A model generated the notes under the pieces. That model was not told where the DNA came from. It ran no database searches and was given only the letters and a program-made list of their open reading frames with translations. Shown here piece after piece: positions 24,068 through 33,880 of a stretch of 64,000 nt of DNA (position 1 is its first letter; the number at the start of each line of letters is the position of its first letter). The stretch spans positions 28,971,746-29,035,745 of the forward strand of contig NC_079427.1 of the NCBI RefSeq assembly GCF_026213295.1, read 5' to 3'. The position numbers and the translations under genes are program-made. The DNA comes from Gadus chalcogrammus (lineage: Eukaryota; Chordata; Actinopteri; Gadiformes; Gadidae).

Positions 24068-25112
24068 TTACAGCGCCGTCCGGTAGCCTGAGCTGTGCGA
24101 CCACAACCTCTCACTCACTCTACACCCAACGAGTCCTAAGAACGATTTCACCTGTTTTTTGGTGCGGGGTTGGGGCCAGTCCCGAATGGCGGCCACTTTG
24201 CTCTCCTGTGGTCGGACGGTCCCCCGCCCTACCTGGTACCCCAGGTACGCAGTCTCCTCCAGCCCGAGACGACACTTGGCTGGGTTGGCCGTGAGGCCCG
24301 CCTTCCGCAGCTCCCCCAGCACCGCCCTCAGCTGGCGGATGTGGACATCCCAGCTAGGGCTGTGGATGATTATGTCGTCGATGTAGGCGGCGGCGTAGTC
24401 CTGGTGGGGCCTCAGGAGCTGGTCCATCATGCGCTGGAAGGTGGCCGGAGCGCCATGTACTCCGATGGGTAAGACGGTGTACTGATATAGCCCCCCTGGG
24501 GTCGAGAACGCCGTCTTCTCCCGGGCAGCCCGGGTCAACGGTACCTGCCAATACATCTTGGTCAGGTCCAGGGTCGTGAGGTACCGGGCTGGTCCAAGAC
24601 GTTTCGATCAGCTCGTCCACCCGGGGCATGGGGTAGGCGTCGAACTCGGATGCGTCGTTCACAGAACCGGTAGCTCCCATCTGGCTTCGGTACGAGGACT
24701 ACCGGGCTGGACCAGGCACTGCGAGACTCCTTGATGACACCGAGCTGTAGCATCCGACGTACCTCGGCCTGGATGGCCTCCCTCCGGGCCTCTGGGATCC
24801 TATAGGGGGGATCCCTCACCTTCACTCCCGGCGCCGTCCGGATGTCATGCTGGGCGATCGTGGTCCTCCCTGGCAGCTCGGAGAATACGTCCCGGTGCTG
24901 TATGATGACCTCCCCGAGGTCTTGCTTCTGAGCCGGGCTGAGGTCCTCCCCCACCGGAACCTCCGGGATCTCGCGTTGGGCCGCCAGTGCTAGGGGGGCA
25001 GGGTCAGGGGGTTCCCCTCCCCCTCTCCACTGCTTCAGGATTTTGATGTGGTACACCTTGGTAGGCTTCCGCCTCCCTGGTTGTCTAACCCGGTAGTTTA
25101 CGTCACCTTCCC
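24068..25112 (-). pseudogene. G2 pol: reverse transcriptase, frameshifted and truncated
   Basis: The minus-strand frame from 25,112 gives the end of the integrase GPY/F module (GDVNYRVRQPGRRK) and linker, then HRDVFSELPGRTT, PPYRIPEARREAIQAEV, GVIKESRSAWSSPVVLVPK and DGSYRFC (RT fingers). Frameshifts follow: the segment DAYPMPRVDELIE is in the frame of 24,680-24,354. The palm resumes at 24,556 with YWQVPLT, KTAFSTPGGLYQYTVLP, a YIDD catalytic box and FLGLVG. Beyond this, similarity ends. At least two frameshifts and the missing RNase H make it non-functional. Confidence 0.85.
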
Positions 25113-25947
25113 GTTCCACTCAGTGACGTGCGGTGAAGTCAGTAAGTGGGTAGGCACTGAGTTATGAAAGCCAGATTACCTCATTTATTGTTTAGGCTAA
25201 TAGGCTACGTGACAACAGTAGGCTAAGCAGGCAGGGATGGCAGAACAGCCGCTGACTGGTGGCACAGCCACAAAGCCAATCCTTTTTCTCGTACCAATCC
25301 GTTTGAAACGAGCGAACAATTTTCGGTCCCTTTTTCTGCAAGAGTGCATCAAGTGTTGGCCTCCCTTTTGCCAGTAGCTCATTTTTTCTAGTAAAGTTGA
25401 GTTTAGAGAAATTTCTTAGCTCTAAAATATCGGTAGATGTCACTGCTGTCATTTTAACTTTTTGAGTTTCGCGGGGATTACGTGTAGCCGGTGTAATGAC
25501 GTCAGCTGCGCAAATGTCCAGTAATATCTCGATTTCGATTGGTCCATGTTTGATACGTAGCGTAGATGATTACTGGCATAACATATTTACGTACAAAGGC
25601 ACAGCAGAGTTGTGCCTTTCGGCGTAGATGTTAAAGAATACAGGATCGAAGTGCGCATGCGCCACATTAGTTTTTCGTTGCCGTTCACAATGAATGGACA
25701 GTAAAGGCACTGCTTATTCTACCGTTTTTTTGTATTTGATGTTGCGTAACTGATACAATTGTCATCGTAACGTCTAAACAATTGGAATAACGTATATATT
25801 GCATATATAAAACACAAGAATACTCGGTACAAATACAAATACAAGTTTATTAAATACAATTATTTAATAAACATTTTTACGTTTGAATTTTGTCAGGGTA
25901 GGCAGTGCCTACCTTGCCTACCCTGACTGCACGTCACTGGTTCCACT
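25113..25947 (-). mobile_element. Non-autonomous hAT, 819 bp, inserted in G2 integrase
   Basis: The element is 25,121-25,939 with termini CAGTGACGTGC and GCACGTCACTG. The perfect 8-bp duplication GTTCCACT is at 25,113-25,120 and 25,940-25,947. It splits the GPY/F module of the G2 integrase between GPYEVVE on one side and GDVNYRV on the other, so it arrived after G2. It carries the first transposase exon only. Confidence 0.95.
25192..25452 (-). CDS. hAT transposase N-terminal TTF-type zinc finger fragment
   Basis: The 86-residue frame opens with ATG at 25,452. It includes LRNFSKLNFTRKNELLAKG, then FQTDWYEKKDWLCGC and RLFCHPCLL. The WY..K.WL.GC....LFC.PCL pattern is the TTF-type zinc finger found at the start of ZMYM/hAT-5-like transposases. 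The frame then leaves the family and stops near the left terminus of the hAT. There is no catalytic domain. It may be translated as a DNA-binding-only peptide, but no promoter is evident. Confidence 0.65.
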   Translation of the reverse strand: MTAVTSTDILELRNFSKLNFTRKNELLAKGRPTLDALLQKKGPKIVRSFQTDWYEKKDWLCGCATSQRLFCHPCLLSLLLSRSLLA

Positions 25948-26904
25948 ACCTCATACGGTCCCCGCCACTTGGACAGGAACTTGCACTCTGCTGTGGGGAC
26001 CAGGACCAGTACACGGTCTCCGGGCTGGAAGGTTCGCAACTGGGCTCCCCGGTTGTAGGCCCTCACCTGTGCCTGCTGGGCTTGCCGGAGGTGTTCCCGG
26101 AAAATGGGCCACACCTGGGCCATGCGGTCCCTCACCTGCTCCACGTGGTCCAGGGTGGTGCGGTGGGTTTCCCAGGCCTCCTTGGCTATGTCCAGGATAC
26201 CGCAGGGTCGTCGTCCGTACAGGAGCTCGAACGGCGAGAAGCCGGTAGACGCCTGGGGCACCTCCCGTACGGCGAACAGGACGTGTGGTAGCAGCTGGTC
26301 CCAGTTCTTGCCGTCCAGGTCCATGGCCTTTTTTAGCATCTGCTTCAGGGTTTCCGTCTGGGCCATCCGTCTGGGGGTGGTAGACTGATGTCCGGAGCTG
26401 CTTCACCTGCAGGAGCCTGAGTAATTCCTTCATTACGCCTGACATGAAGCATGAACCCTGATCCGTTCGAACTTCCTTGGCTATCCCCAAATGACTAAAC
26501 AATAGCATGAGTTCCCGGGTGACCGCTTTTGCGGTGACTGCACGTAGGGGTAGAGCCTCGGGGTACCGGGTGGCGTAGTCCACTAGAACCAGGATGTACC
26601 GGTGACCCCGGCTGGTCTTGGGCAGGGGCCCCACAATGTCTAGAGCTATACGGTCAAAGGGGGTTTCGATGATCGGCATGGGGACGAGGGGGTTCCTGAC
26701 TGTGGCCCTAGGCGCGACCCTTTGGCACTCGGGGCACCCCTGACTGTGTCGCTCTACGTCCCGCTCTACCCCCGGCCAGTAGAACCTCGCAAGGACCCGT
26801 TCCCGGGTTTTGTCCATCCACAGGTGGGCTCCCAGGAGGTGGGTGTGGGCCATATAAAGCACCTTGCTTACATATGCTCGGGGGACTACCAACTGTTCCC
26901 TCAC
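25940..26904 (-). pseudogene. G2 pol: integrase
   Basis: The frame begins near EQLVVPRAYVSKVLYMAH. The zinc module is H20/H22/H27 with CPEC at 57-60, and the first two catalytic aspartates are in LDIVGPLP and RTDQGSCF. A frameshift occurs just after HPQTDG (about 26,366); the continuation is in the frame 26,366-25,940 (TETLKQMLKKAMDLDGKNW, then FSPFELLYGRRP and GPYEVVE). The stretch that should carry the catalytic glutamate is shortened, so the third acidic residue is lost. The hAT at 25,121-25,939 interrupts the C-terminal module. Confidence 0.85.
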
Positions 26905-26921
26905 TCACCCCTCTCCTTCTG

Positions 26922-27965
26922 CTACCCGGTACAACATTCCCCCCTAGTGCTGAAGTGTGGGTGTGGCAGGTGACTCACCGAGTCTCGGGGCTGTCCGTCG
27001 TGGGACACAACGTGGCTCCAGGCATGCTTCAGGGCCTCGTCTTGTAGCTGGGCGCTGGCGAACTGGCCTGGTTGGGTCGAACCTTCCGCCCTCCCCGGTA
27101 AAAAGTCGGAGACTTCGGTCAGGGGGGAACTCTCCGGCTCCTCCGGGGGGTCGGGTTGCTCAGATGCCGTGAGGGTGTCCGGGGTGTCGGCGTGGGGGCC
27201 CCGCGACCCGGATCGGACGGTCCCTCCTCCCCCCGTGCGGATCGGGGACCCCGGTGGGGATGGACCATTCCCCTCGGACCCCTGGTCCTCTACCGTCGAC
27301 TCTCCGTGGGACGTCGGGACTCGTGTAGCTCCACAGGCCGGCCGCGCTCCCCTTGCCCCTCGGCGGGGAGGCTCTCTCCTGCCCCGGGATTCTCGGGTCG
27401 GGTCCCAGAGCCGGTGAAATATTGGGCAGTCCGTCCCGATTAGGAGCGGCACCGGGAGGTGGGGTACAATCCCTACCCGAACCGTGAACACCCCGCGTGG
27501 TGTCCGGATGACCACATGGCAGGTTTCGTAAATCCGGGTGTCCCCGTGCACGCAGGCCACCTCCATGGGTCTCCCCTCCCGTCCTCCCGCCAGGTCGGGG
27601 CGGAGGAGGGTGACCACGCTGCCGGTGTCCAGTACGGCCTGCGTGTCCCGGTTCATGACCCGCGCCGGAATGGTCGGGCTCCCGGACGGTCCTTGCGTCC
27701 AACAAGTCGCCAGCATACAGGGCGGGCCCCTCCCTCTGTCCGCGTAGGGCGACGGCATCGGCACATCCCGGTCTCCAGGGCAGTATCGGGCGAGGTGGCC
27801 GGGCTGACCGCACCAGTAGCACCGCCACTGCTCACGTCTCTCCTGGGACACGATCGGTGGGTCGGGCGGAGGGGCCGGGACGCCGGCCGGGGTTCCCCGT
27901 CGGTCTCGGCGGGTCTCGGCGGGTCGTGGGGCGTCTCCGGTGCCGTCGCTCAGCCGCTGGGCCAC
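26922..27965 (-). pseudogene. G2 zinc knuckle and protease, to integrase leader
   Basis: This is in the same frame as gag, immediately after its TAG. The order is a complete CCHC knuckle (Cys49, Cys52, His57, Cys62 in CYWCGQPGHLARYC), then the aspartic protease motif VLDTGSVVTLLRP (113-116) with LLIGTDCPIF as the flap/second half, then a long Pro/Gly/Ser-rich low-complexity spacer, then FLPGRAEGSTQPGQFASAQL and HFSTRG leading into integrase. The frame ends at 26,922, 18 nt before the integrase frame resumes, through a small lesion. Confidence 0.85.
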
Positions 27966-28589
27966 CTACCAGTTCTCGAGCTGTCTGACTAGGTCGTCCA
28001 CCGAGTCGGGATGGTGGTGGGCCAGTACCCTTTGGGCACCCAGCGGGAGCTGTCGGATTGTATTGTCTATTAGGACCCGGTCCCTAGGGCTGGGACCCTC
28101 TCCAGTCGACAGCCACCGCTTTACTAGGCGGCTGTGCTGGGCAATCTGCGTCTGCACCGGGCCCCGGACGTCGAATCGCCAGTCATGGAAGCGTTGTGCG
28201 CGGTAATAGGCCAATATCGCCTGCTTCAGGGCTGGGTACTGCCGGGCGGTCTCCGCCGGCAGGTCTTGGCTCGCCTGCTGGGCTGGTCCGGTGAGGAACG
28301 GCGTCACGATATGGGCCCACTGCTCCTCTGGCCAGCTCTCCCTCTGGGTGGTCCGCTCGAAGACCTCCAAATACGCCTTGACGTCGTCCTCGGGCCCGAG
28401 CTTGGTGAGCTGGCTGGTCGGGGCGGTGATCGGGGCGTCGCGGACGGCATGCTGTGTGAGTCGGAGCACTGCTTCGCGGAGCAGGGCTAGGCTCTCAGCC
28501 GTCTCCCGCTGCTGTTCGGCGGCTTGCGCCTGCTGCTGTCGCTGGGCGGCGGTGGCGGCGGTGGCGGCGGTCCCCTCCGGGTTCTGCAT
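27966..28589 (-). CDS. G2 gag (Gmr1-group capsid)
   Basis: The 207-codon ORF starts with ATG about 70 nt downstream of the LTR. It has an Ala/Gln-rich coiled start (QRQQQAQAAEQQRE), then DDVKAYLEVFERTTQRE, WPEEQWAHIVTPFLTG, YPALKQAILAYYRAQ and FHDW. The capsid segment is the type to which vertebrate SCAN domains have been traced. It is closed by an in-frame TAG after QLENW; G1 has a glutamine codon at the aligned position, and the pol frame continues directly after the stop. Either a mutation or a readthrough site, so the protein stands alone as drawn. Confidence 0.75.
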   Translation of the reverse strand: MQNPEGTAATAATAAQRQQQAQAAEQQRETAESLALLREAVLRLTQHAVRDAPITAPTSQLTKLGPEDDVKAYLEVFERTTQRESWPEEQWAHIVTPFLTGPAQQASQDLPAETARQYPALKQAILAYYRAQRFHDWRFDVRGPVQTQIAQHSRLVKRWLSTGEGPSPRDRVLIDNTIRQLPLGAQRVLAHHHPDSVDDLVRQLENW

Positions 28590-28658
28590 GTCGAACTGGG
28601 GAGGTTCTTTGCCGGGGTTTTGTAGTGGGGTCTTCGGCTGCCTGCATTCTCCACCATA

Positions 28659-29020
28659 TGTGGTAACCCGGTCCTTGGAGGGTCGGGTTCCAGGTACGAA
28701 TCACACGGGGAACAGGGTTTAAAGCCGTTCACGGCGTTTATTGCAACAGGCAATTATGGTTCACATGGAACACAATCATTCATTCCTATAGGGTCTCCGT
28801 GAGCCTCTATCTCCGCGTCGCTCCGTGCTGTCCTCCTGTCTGTCCTCGACCTCCTTTTAACATGGCTCCTCTGCCACCGGCCAGGCGTCCCCCAATCACG
28901 CGGATTGGGGAGGCGAAAGGGCTGCTCTCGGTCGCCGTCTGGTGGGTGACGGCAGTATACGCCGTCTACCACTGTACCTCGGCCCCACCCGGGCCGAGGT
29001 TTAAGGGGCGGGATGCCACA
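28659..29020 (-). repeat. 5' LTR of G2
   Basis: On the minus strand it starts TGTGGCATCCCGCCCC and ends GGGTTACCACA (TG...CA), about 362 bp. AATAAA lies near its end, as expected for the R region. The segment that follows (TATGGTGGAGAATGCAGGC) is in the position of a primer-binding site. Only one LTR is left, so age cannot be judged from LTR divergence. Confidence 0.7.
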
Positions 29021-29040
29021 ACACGCAACGCATACAATCC

Positions 29041-29205
29041 GTCAACGTCGCAACCAATTCGATTTTGTCTAGAGGGGAGTAACTGAGCGCCCCCTCCCGA
29101 AGTGGTACATCCCAGGTCGGCCTTGAACTGCGATTGGTCAGAAAGACGTAACAGCTAATGACAACATTGAACTCTCGTGCAGGCTCGAACAGAGTGACAC
29201 ACAAA
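29041..29205 (+). repeat. Composite repeat J, copy 2, right half
   Basis: GTCAACGTCGCAACCAATTC, CGATTTTGTCTAGAGGGGAG and AGGTCGGCCTTGAACTGCG match 1326-1480 almost base for base. It is followed by a short CA tract. Confidence 0.85.
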
Positions 29206-30710
29206 CACAGACACACACACATTTAAAGGGGACCTATTATGCCTTTTCGACTTTTATGACCTATAAACGTTGTTATAAAGATTGATAGTCATGTTTAACC
29301 ATACTAAAGTGTAAAATAATGACGTACATGCATTTGGACGTGTTCCCTGCTGACAGGCTGTGCAGAGCGCTAAACACTCGGGACAACGTTTGCGATTCAC
29401 TTGTTCACATTTCCGGGAAATCATCTACGTAGAGGCACTCCTGCCGCGCCCCCCATATGCCTGGTTAAATCTGCCCACGCGCGCGCTTCAAGGAAGGTAA
29501 CCAATCACAACGGAGTTGGGTTGGCAGGAGGGGGGCGAGGTGGCGGAGAAGGACGAAACCGAGCGTTGACAGAGAATGCTGAAAGCGCCCAGATGAGAGG
29601 AAGAGTTTCCCGAAAATCGACATCGTTTTTTGTGTATGGTTAACAACATGGTCTCACAGGAATCCGTGAAATGACTACGGTCGGACGCTTAACTTGAAAT
29701 CCGTGTTAAGTGTTTCAGTGAGACCACCCCGGGTTTTGAGTTAAGCCCCCGTGGTCGACTCGCTCGTTGAAACGGGGATCCGTGTGTGAGCCACGGAACA
29801 TCAGCGTCATTAACTTGCATTGGAGCGAATTCTGATGTGTACATTCATGGGCAGATTAAGGCGTAGCGGCCATATACATTGGGGGTTACAAGTCCCCCCC
29901 AATGTTCAGATATGCCCAAAATGTCCCCCCAAATAAATCGCTGGGAATAGGGATATAGCAATTCAATATTTCTATGGGTAGAACACTTAGGTTTTCTCTG
30001 AAGTAGGCTACACTCCGTTCCCTGAACGCATCTCTGCACACAGTGCGCGCCGCACACCCTAAATAACTCAATCCGATTCCATCTACAGCTCTTACAGCCA
30101 ATGGGAATATGGCTGTTCGGGCTAGCTAGCCAATGGGATAGATCCATGATTTGATTTGTCCCCGCACGTGCGGCTCGGTGACGGTGACTTGTCACTCGAT
30201 TGCATTGGTCATCAACCGTCTTTATTACATGACCACGGAATCAAAAACCTCAACAACAGCAAATGAGTGGCGTGTTACGATCGAAAACACTGGTAAGTTG
30301 TGAAGCTTTTTATAGGGTCTCTCAAATTTCGTGGGTTGTTGTCGCTTCTCTAGCGAGCAGCATCATTAGCTATGTGTTACCTATGTAATAAGCCAGCTAG
30401 ATGACGTTGGCCCCGGTGTTACACCGAATTCTGCGACCCGCCGAAATCTGTGACCCCAGGCGGCACTGTTGCACATTTTCTGCAACATGCACGAGGTTGA
30501 AGCGTAGACAGGCATGAAGTCGTTCACGTGCGGAATGGCTACATTCGTTTTGTGACACCGGGCAATACTTCCTTTCTTGATAGCGTCTTACTGACTGTAG
30601 CATCTTATGGGGAAAGAAGCAACGGTGATGGACCGTACTAAACGCCCTATCCATACTATGGGTCTGTGAAAGTCTAATGAATACCAAGCACATATGGTGT
30701 GCTTAATAAA
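29206..30710. other. No gene; several transposon edges
   Basis: TTTAAAGGGGACCTATTATG at about 29,223 is a common fish TIR start, but its partner is not seen. TGGTCTCACAGGAATCCGTG at about 29,650 looks like another. 29,875-29,935 has the CCCCCCCAATGTT motif shared with 33,840 and 37,870, which is a hAT-type end. Open frames at 29,845-30,195 and 30,397-30,693 show no motif I recognise. Confidence 0.4.
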
Positions 30711-30968
30711 TTATTTATTTATGTTTTTGTTATGATTCCCACCGTTTTTATTTTTATGCCCACCGGTATATGTTTTTTTACTGCCGTTTATGAAATAAAT
30801 AGGAACTGATGCTCTCTTCAGATGTCTGCGCAATGTTGACACACTTATATTAATGCCCTCCTCGCTTTTAAGGAACATCAATATTTCCCAATGCCTCAAC
30901 CCGAGCAGGAAATAAAATACGATAGCGTCGGATAGCGTCATCTTTACCGGCCTGCAGCTAGCCAGCAA
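30711..30968 (-). pseudogene. Helix-turn-helix N-terminal fragment of a transposon integrase-like protein
   Basis: The 85-codon minus-strand frame holds TLSDAIVFYFLLGLRHWEIL, then ISVSTLRRHLKRASV, a pattern like the N-terminal 'YF..GL...EI...L....I.IS..TL.R.LKR' helix-turn-helix that precedes an rve-type integrase core in a multicopy fish/cnidarian family. No core follows here; the C-terminal 30 residues are Lys/Asn-rich and unrelated. The assignment rests on recalled motif shape. Confidence 0.4.
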
Positions 30969-30999
30969 CGTTATTGATGAATGAGAGGCGTGATCCTTT

Positions 31000-31101
31000 T
31001 CTCGTAAACGAGATCCTTATGTCGTAAATACGAGTTCTTCTCGTAATTACGAGATCCTTATCTCGTAATTACGAGATCCTTATCTCGTTATTACGAGATC
31101 G
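31000..31101. repeat. Tandem array of palindromic 22-bp units
   Basis: About five units of the palindrome TCTCGTAATTACGAGA (or variants with TAAAC, TAAATAC, TTATTAC) are separated by TCCTTA or TTCT. Each unit could fold alone. The array lies next to the minus-strand helix-turn-helix fragment and may be its subterminal binding array. Confidence 0.85.
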
Positions 31102-32102
31102 TGAGTGTTCTAACGGCTACATCAGCTGTGAAACTTTTTTTTATTTGGTGAATGCTCAGCGCCACCGTACAAATGAAATAAATATATATAAAAGTTTGCA
31201 TGGAGCGTAAATAACCTGTAGAATCTCATTCCTTTGCTCAAAGGAAAATCTCAGCCCTAGTCCTCGCTGTTGCGCGTTCACGCGCCGTGGAGCCGTATCC
31301 CAATACCAGTTTAAAGGTAGCTTAAGGGGTAGGGCTAACATCCCCTCAAAATTGAGATTTTCGATGGGCACACTCAAAGCGCTTCAGTTCTGACTTGCTC
31401 CCACAATACCTTGCGAGAAAACGGAAAATCAAGAAATTTCCTAGACAAGATGGAGGGCGAAAAGATGCGACAGGATTGGAAAAACACAAATGTAAGTGTT
31501 TTCTCTGTAATTAACTATTAATTATTTTATTAATTATACTCTGCAGCCCGCCTGCGGGCTTCGAAGCCCGGCCGCGGACTATTATATATACTAATATATT
31601 ATATTATATTAGTAATATTACATGGTTAATCAATGTATTTTTTGGCAGTACTATATTGTGTACATAGCTATTATATATTGTACATAACATATGGCCATAT
31701 CACCCAGTTCTGGCATATAATTCCTAATTCCTTCTTATTCGTTTTCTTTCAGGACATCGTTGAGTCCACTGCCACCAGCCCCCCCCACCTCTCCCTCATG
31801 CTCCTCCACCCCAGGCACCTCTTCCACCACCCCAGACACCCCTTCCAAGAGGAGAGTGCCAGGGAGCAGGCGAGGCATGAGGAGAGCGAGGCAAACATGG
31901 CGGAATGGTGGAGAAGATGTGATTCTCCACCATTCTCTCAAAAGCTGAGAGAGAGTGTGTGTGTGTGTGTGTGTATTTTTAGGTGTGCGTGTGTGTGTAT
32001 TTTTAAATGCATGTGTGTGTATTTTTAGATGTGTGGTTCAGTGTTTCTTATTTAAATAAAGTGTTTCTTCTAAAGTGTTTGTGTTCTTAACCGATTATTA
32101 TC
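31102..32102 (+). other. No assigned gene; possible small spliced ORF
   Basis: At 31,450 an ATG opens MEGEKMRQDWKNTN, directly followed by a strong donor GTAAGTG (31,492). A TTCTTTCAG acceptor at 31,744-31,752 opens DIVESTATSPP and a Pro/Ser/His-rich frame that runs into a (TG)n tract at about 31,956. The layout resembles accessory ORFs of Harbinger elements, but no domain is recognised. Confidence 0.3.
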
Positions 32103-32684
32103 TAAGGGTGCACTCACACTAGTCCATCTGGCCGTGGCCGTTTTTGCACCTAACCGTGCTCAAATCTGCCAGTGTGAGTGTGGCCAGTCTGGCCAGGCCG
32201 GGCCAATTTGGCCACTTGGGAGAGGTGTGCTGCTACGGCACGGGCCGCTACGGTACAGATGCTAATGAGCCGACACGCGCACACGCACGGCTACGCAACC
32301 TGAGCTGGATGACGTATAGTCAATGCGACGACCACGGACATAATAAAGGCGACGAGCCTTCTTTCCCATTAAACGGTAAACATCGCGTCAAGCGGTTCAA
32401 CTGTTGGTGTGTTCTCTGTGTTGTTGTCCATTGTTGTTAAAACTCTGACTGGCGGCAGACTTTATTATGGTCCATGCAGCGGACGCTTGGTGATGACGTG
32501 TTACGACGTGATGACGTATGTACAAGAGCCTTCCGTGGCCAGGCCACAGCTGCAACGGCCAACGGCCACGGCCAGATGGCCTAGTGTGAGTGCAGGCCAG
32601 AGAACAATGGGGCAATTTGAGCACGGTTAGGTGTGAAAACGGCCAACGGCCACGGCCAGATGGCCTAGTGTGAGTGCACCCTAA
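32103..32684. mobile_element. Harbinger-type MITE, 576 bp, TAA duplication
   Basis: Ends GGGTGCACTCACACTAGTCC (32,106) and CTAGTGTGAGTGCACCC (ending 32,681), with TAA on both sides. The inverted homology continues through GGCCGTGGCC and CACCTAACCGTGCTCAAAT. No ORF is conserved. The 3-bp TAA target fits PIF/Harbinger. Confidence 0.9.
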
Positions 32685-33337
32685 TACCACCTTTAACATG
32701 TAGCTAAGTGACATTCAAAATAAAGGTATATTACGAGGGACAAAAGGTATATTACGAGGGAAAAAATAAAAAAATCCTTCATTTAAACATGCCAATTACA
32801 AAATATAAATACCATTTCAGGTTAAACATCTTTACAATGGGTCTTGCTCGTTGCCCGAGAAAATTGCAGCCAGTCTGTCTCTTGTAACATTACCAGGGGT
32901 CTGGTTATCTGCTAGGGGGCACGGGGAGGCCATGATGATGTCACAGGGTAGGGTTGTCCCATTTGGTAGGGGATCGGTTAGGGGTAGCAATGAGCATGAG
33001 CTATGAGGGTAAGGGTTAGGGTTAGGGTTGAGATGAGATTGATGCACCTGGGTGGGTTTTACTCAACATTGGCAAATGTGATGGTTATGCAATAAAAAAT
33101 GTGATGGAAGTAAGAACTGGCTGGATATTGTGTCCTTGTTGTGATGGTGCAGGTGTTTTTTAAAAAAGACAAAACATCAATGAATATAATGTGGAAAAAA
33201 AAGAACTGACTGGATTGGTTGAAATATTGAGGAGCACAAAATATCATATTTAATTTAAAAAGTAAAGGAAAACAGAGCTCTGAAGTATATGTGTGTCAAC
33301 CTTTTCCTAATTTCAAGTCTTCCACACTCCCAGATTA
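32685..33337. other. No gene; short interstitial telomere-like tract
   Basis: GGGTAAGGGTTAGGGTTAGG continuing to GTTG at 33,007-33,030 is about four TTAGGG-type repeats. The rest is A/T-rich with no motif. Confidence 0.6.
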
Positions 33338-33705
33338 AAGTGTGTCACACCGTGTCCATCCTGGTGTCCGTCTGGTGACTCCCCTGATCCCTGATTGTGT
33401 CTCCCCTCCTCATGTGTATAGGCTTTGTCTTCCCTTGTCGTTGTTGCCAGAGTATTTCGTTCGTCACTGTCCATGTACCTCCAGCTCCGGACCCAGCCTT
33501 GTCTTTGCCACGACCTGAACCAAGAATCAGAGTTGAGTTCTAGTTTCTCGTTTTTTCCACGTAAGCGTGATTATTGTTTCTTGTGTTTTGTTAAGTTTTT
33601 GATCGCTTGTTTTGACGAGAGGACAGGGAGTCTGAAATAAAGTTTGTTTGGACCGTTCGCCTTTCTGCATCTGAGTCCTCCTCCAAGAGCCCGCCTGACA
33701 AAGTG
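33338..33705 (+). repeat. Solo LTR, 358 bp, with AAGTG target duplication
   Basis: 33,343-33,700 begins TGTCACACCGTG and ends CCCGCCTGACA. AAGTG flanks it at 33,338-33,342 and 33,701-33,705. AATAAA is at about 33,635 and CTGCATCTGAGTCCTCC lies near the end, typical of an R-U5 region. No internal sequence is present, so it is a recombined LTR of a retrotransposon whose family I cannot name. The open frames across it are chance. Confidence 0.88.
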
Positions 33706-33880
33706 TTTTAAACATCCATCCCTAAAAAGGTCTTCAAAATGAGGTGCTAGGTATTGAGATTTTGCTTTCAGAGTGCACCAGATTAATGCATGTTCAAAAT
33801 CTTTGCCTGGGGGGGGCCGGACCACGCCCCCAGGCATTTGTCCCCCCCAATGTTGAAACCATGGCTACACCTCTGAATGA

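Larger units (their letters stand above)
24028..29020 (-). mobile_element. Gmr1-group Ty3/gypsy element G2, minus strand, 3'-truncated
   Basis: Read on the minus strand: 5' LTR (29,020-28,659), leader, gag (28,589-27,966), knuckle and protease (27,965-26,922), integrase (26,904-25,940), a hAT insertion, then RT (25,112-24,068). Integrase lies upstream of RT, as in G1 and as published for the Gmr1 group. There is no RNase H and no 3' LTR; the element ends inside the RT-RNase H connection. Its insertion, plus later loss, separates the halves of repeat J. Confidence 0.88.

Noticed and set aside
24028..29020. Two separate elements, one with RT and one with IN
   Set aside because: The IN C-terminal module, linker and RT start are consecutive in one frame in G1, and in G2 are separated only by a hAT with its own target duplication.
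31000..31101. CRISPR-like array
   Set aside because: Eukaryotic context; spacers are the same few bases and units are palindromic, so there are no unique spacers.
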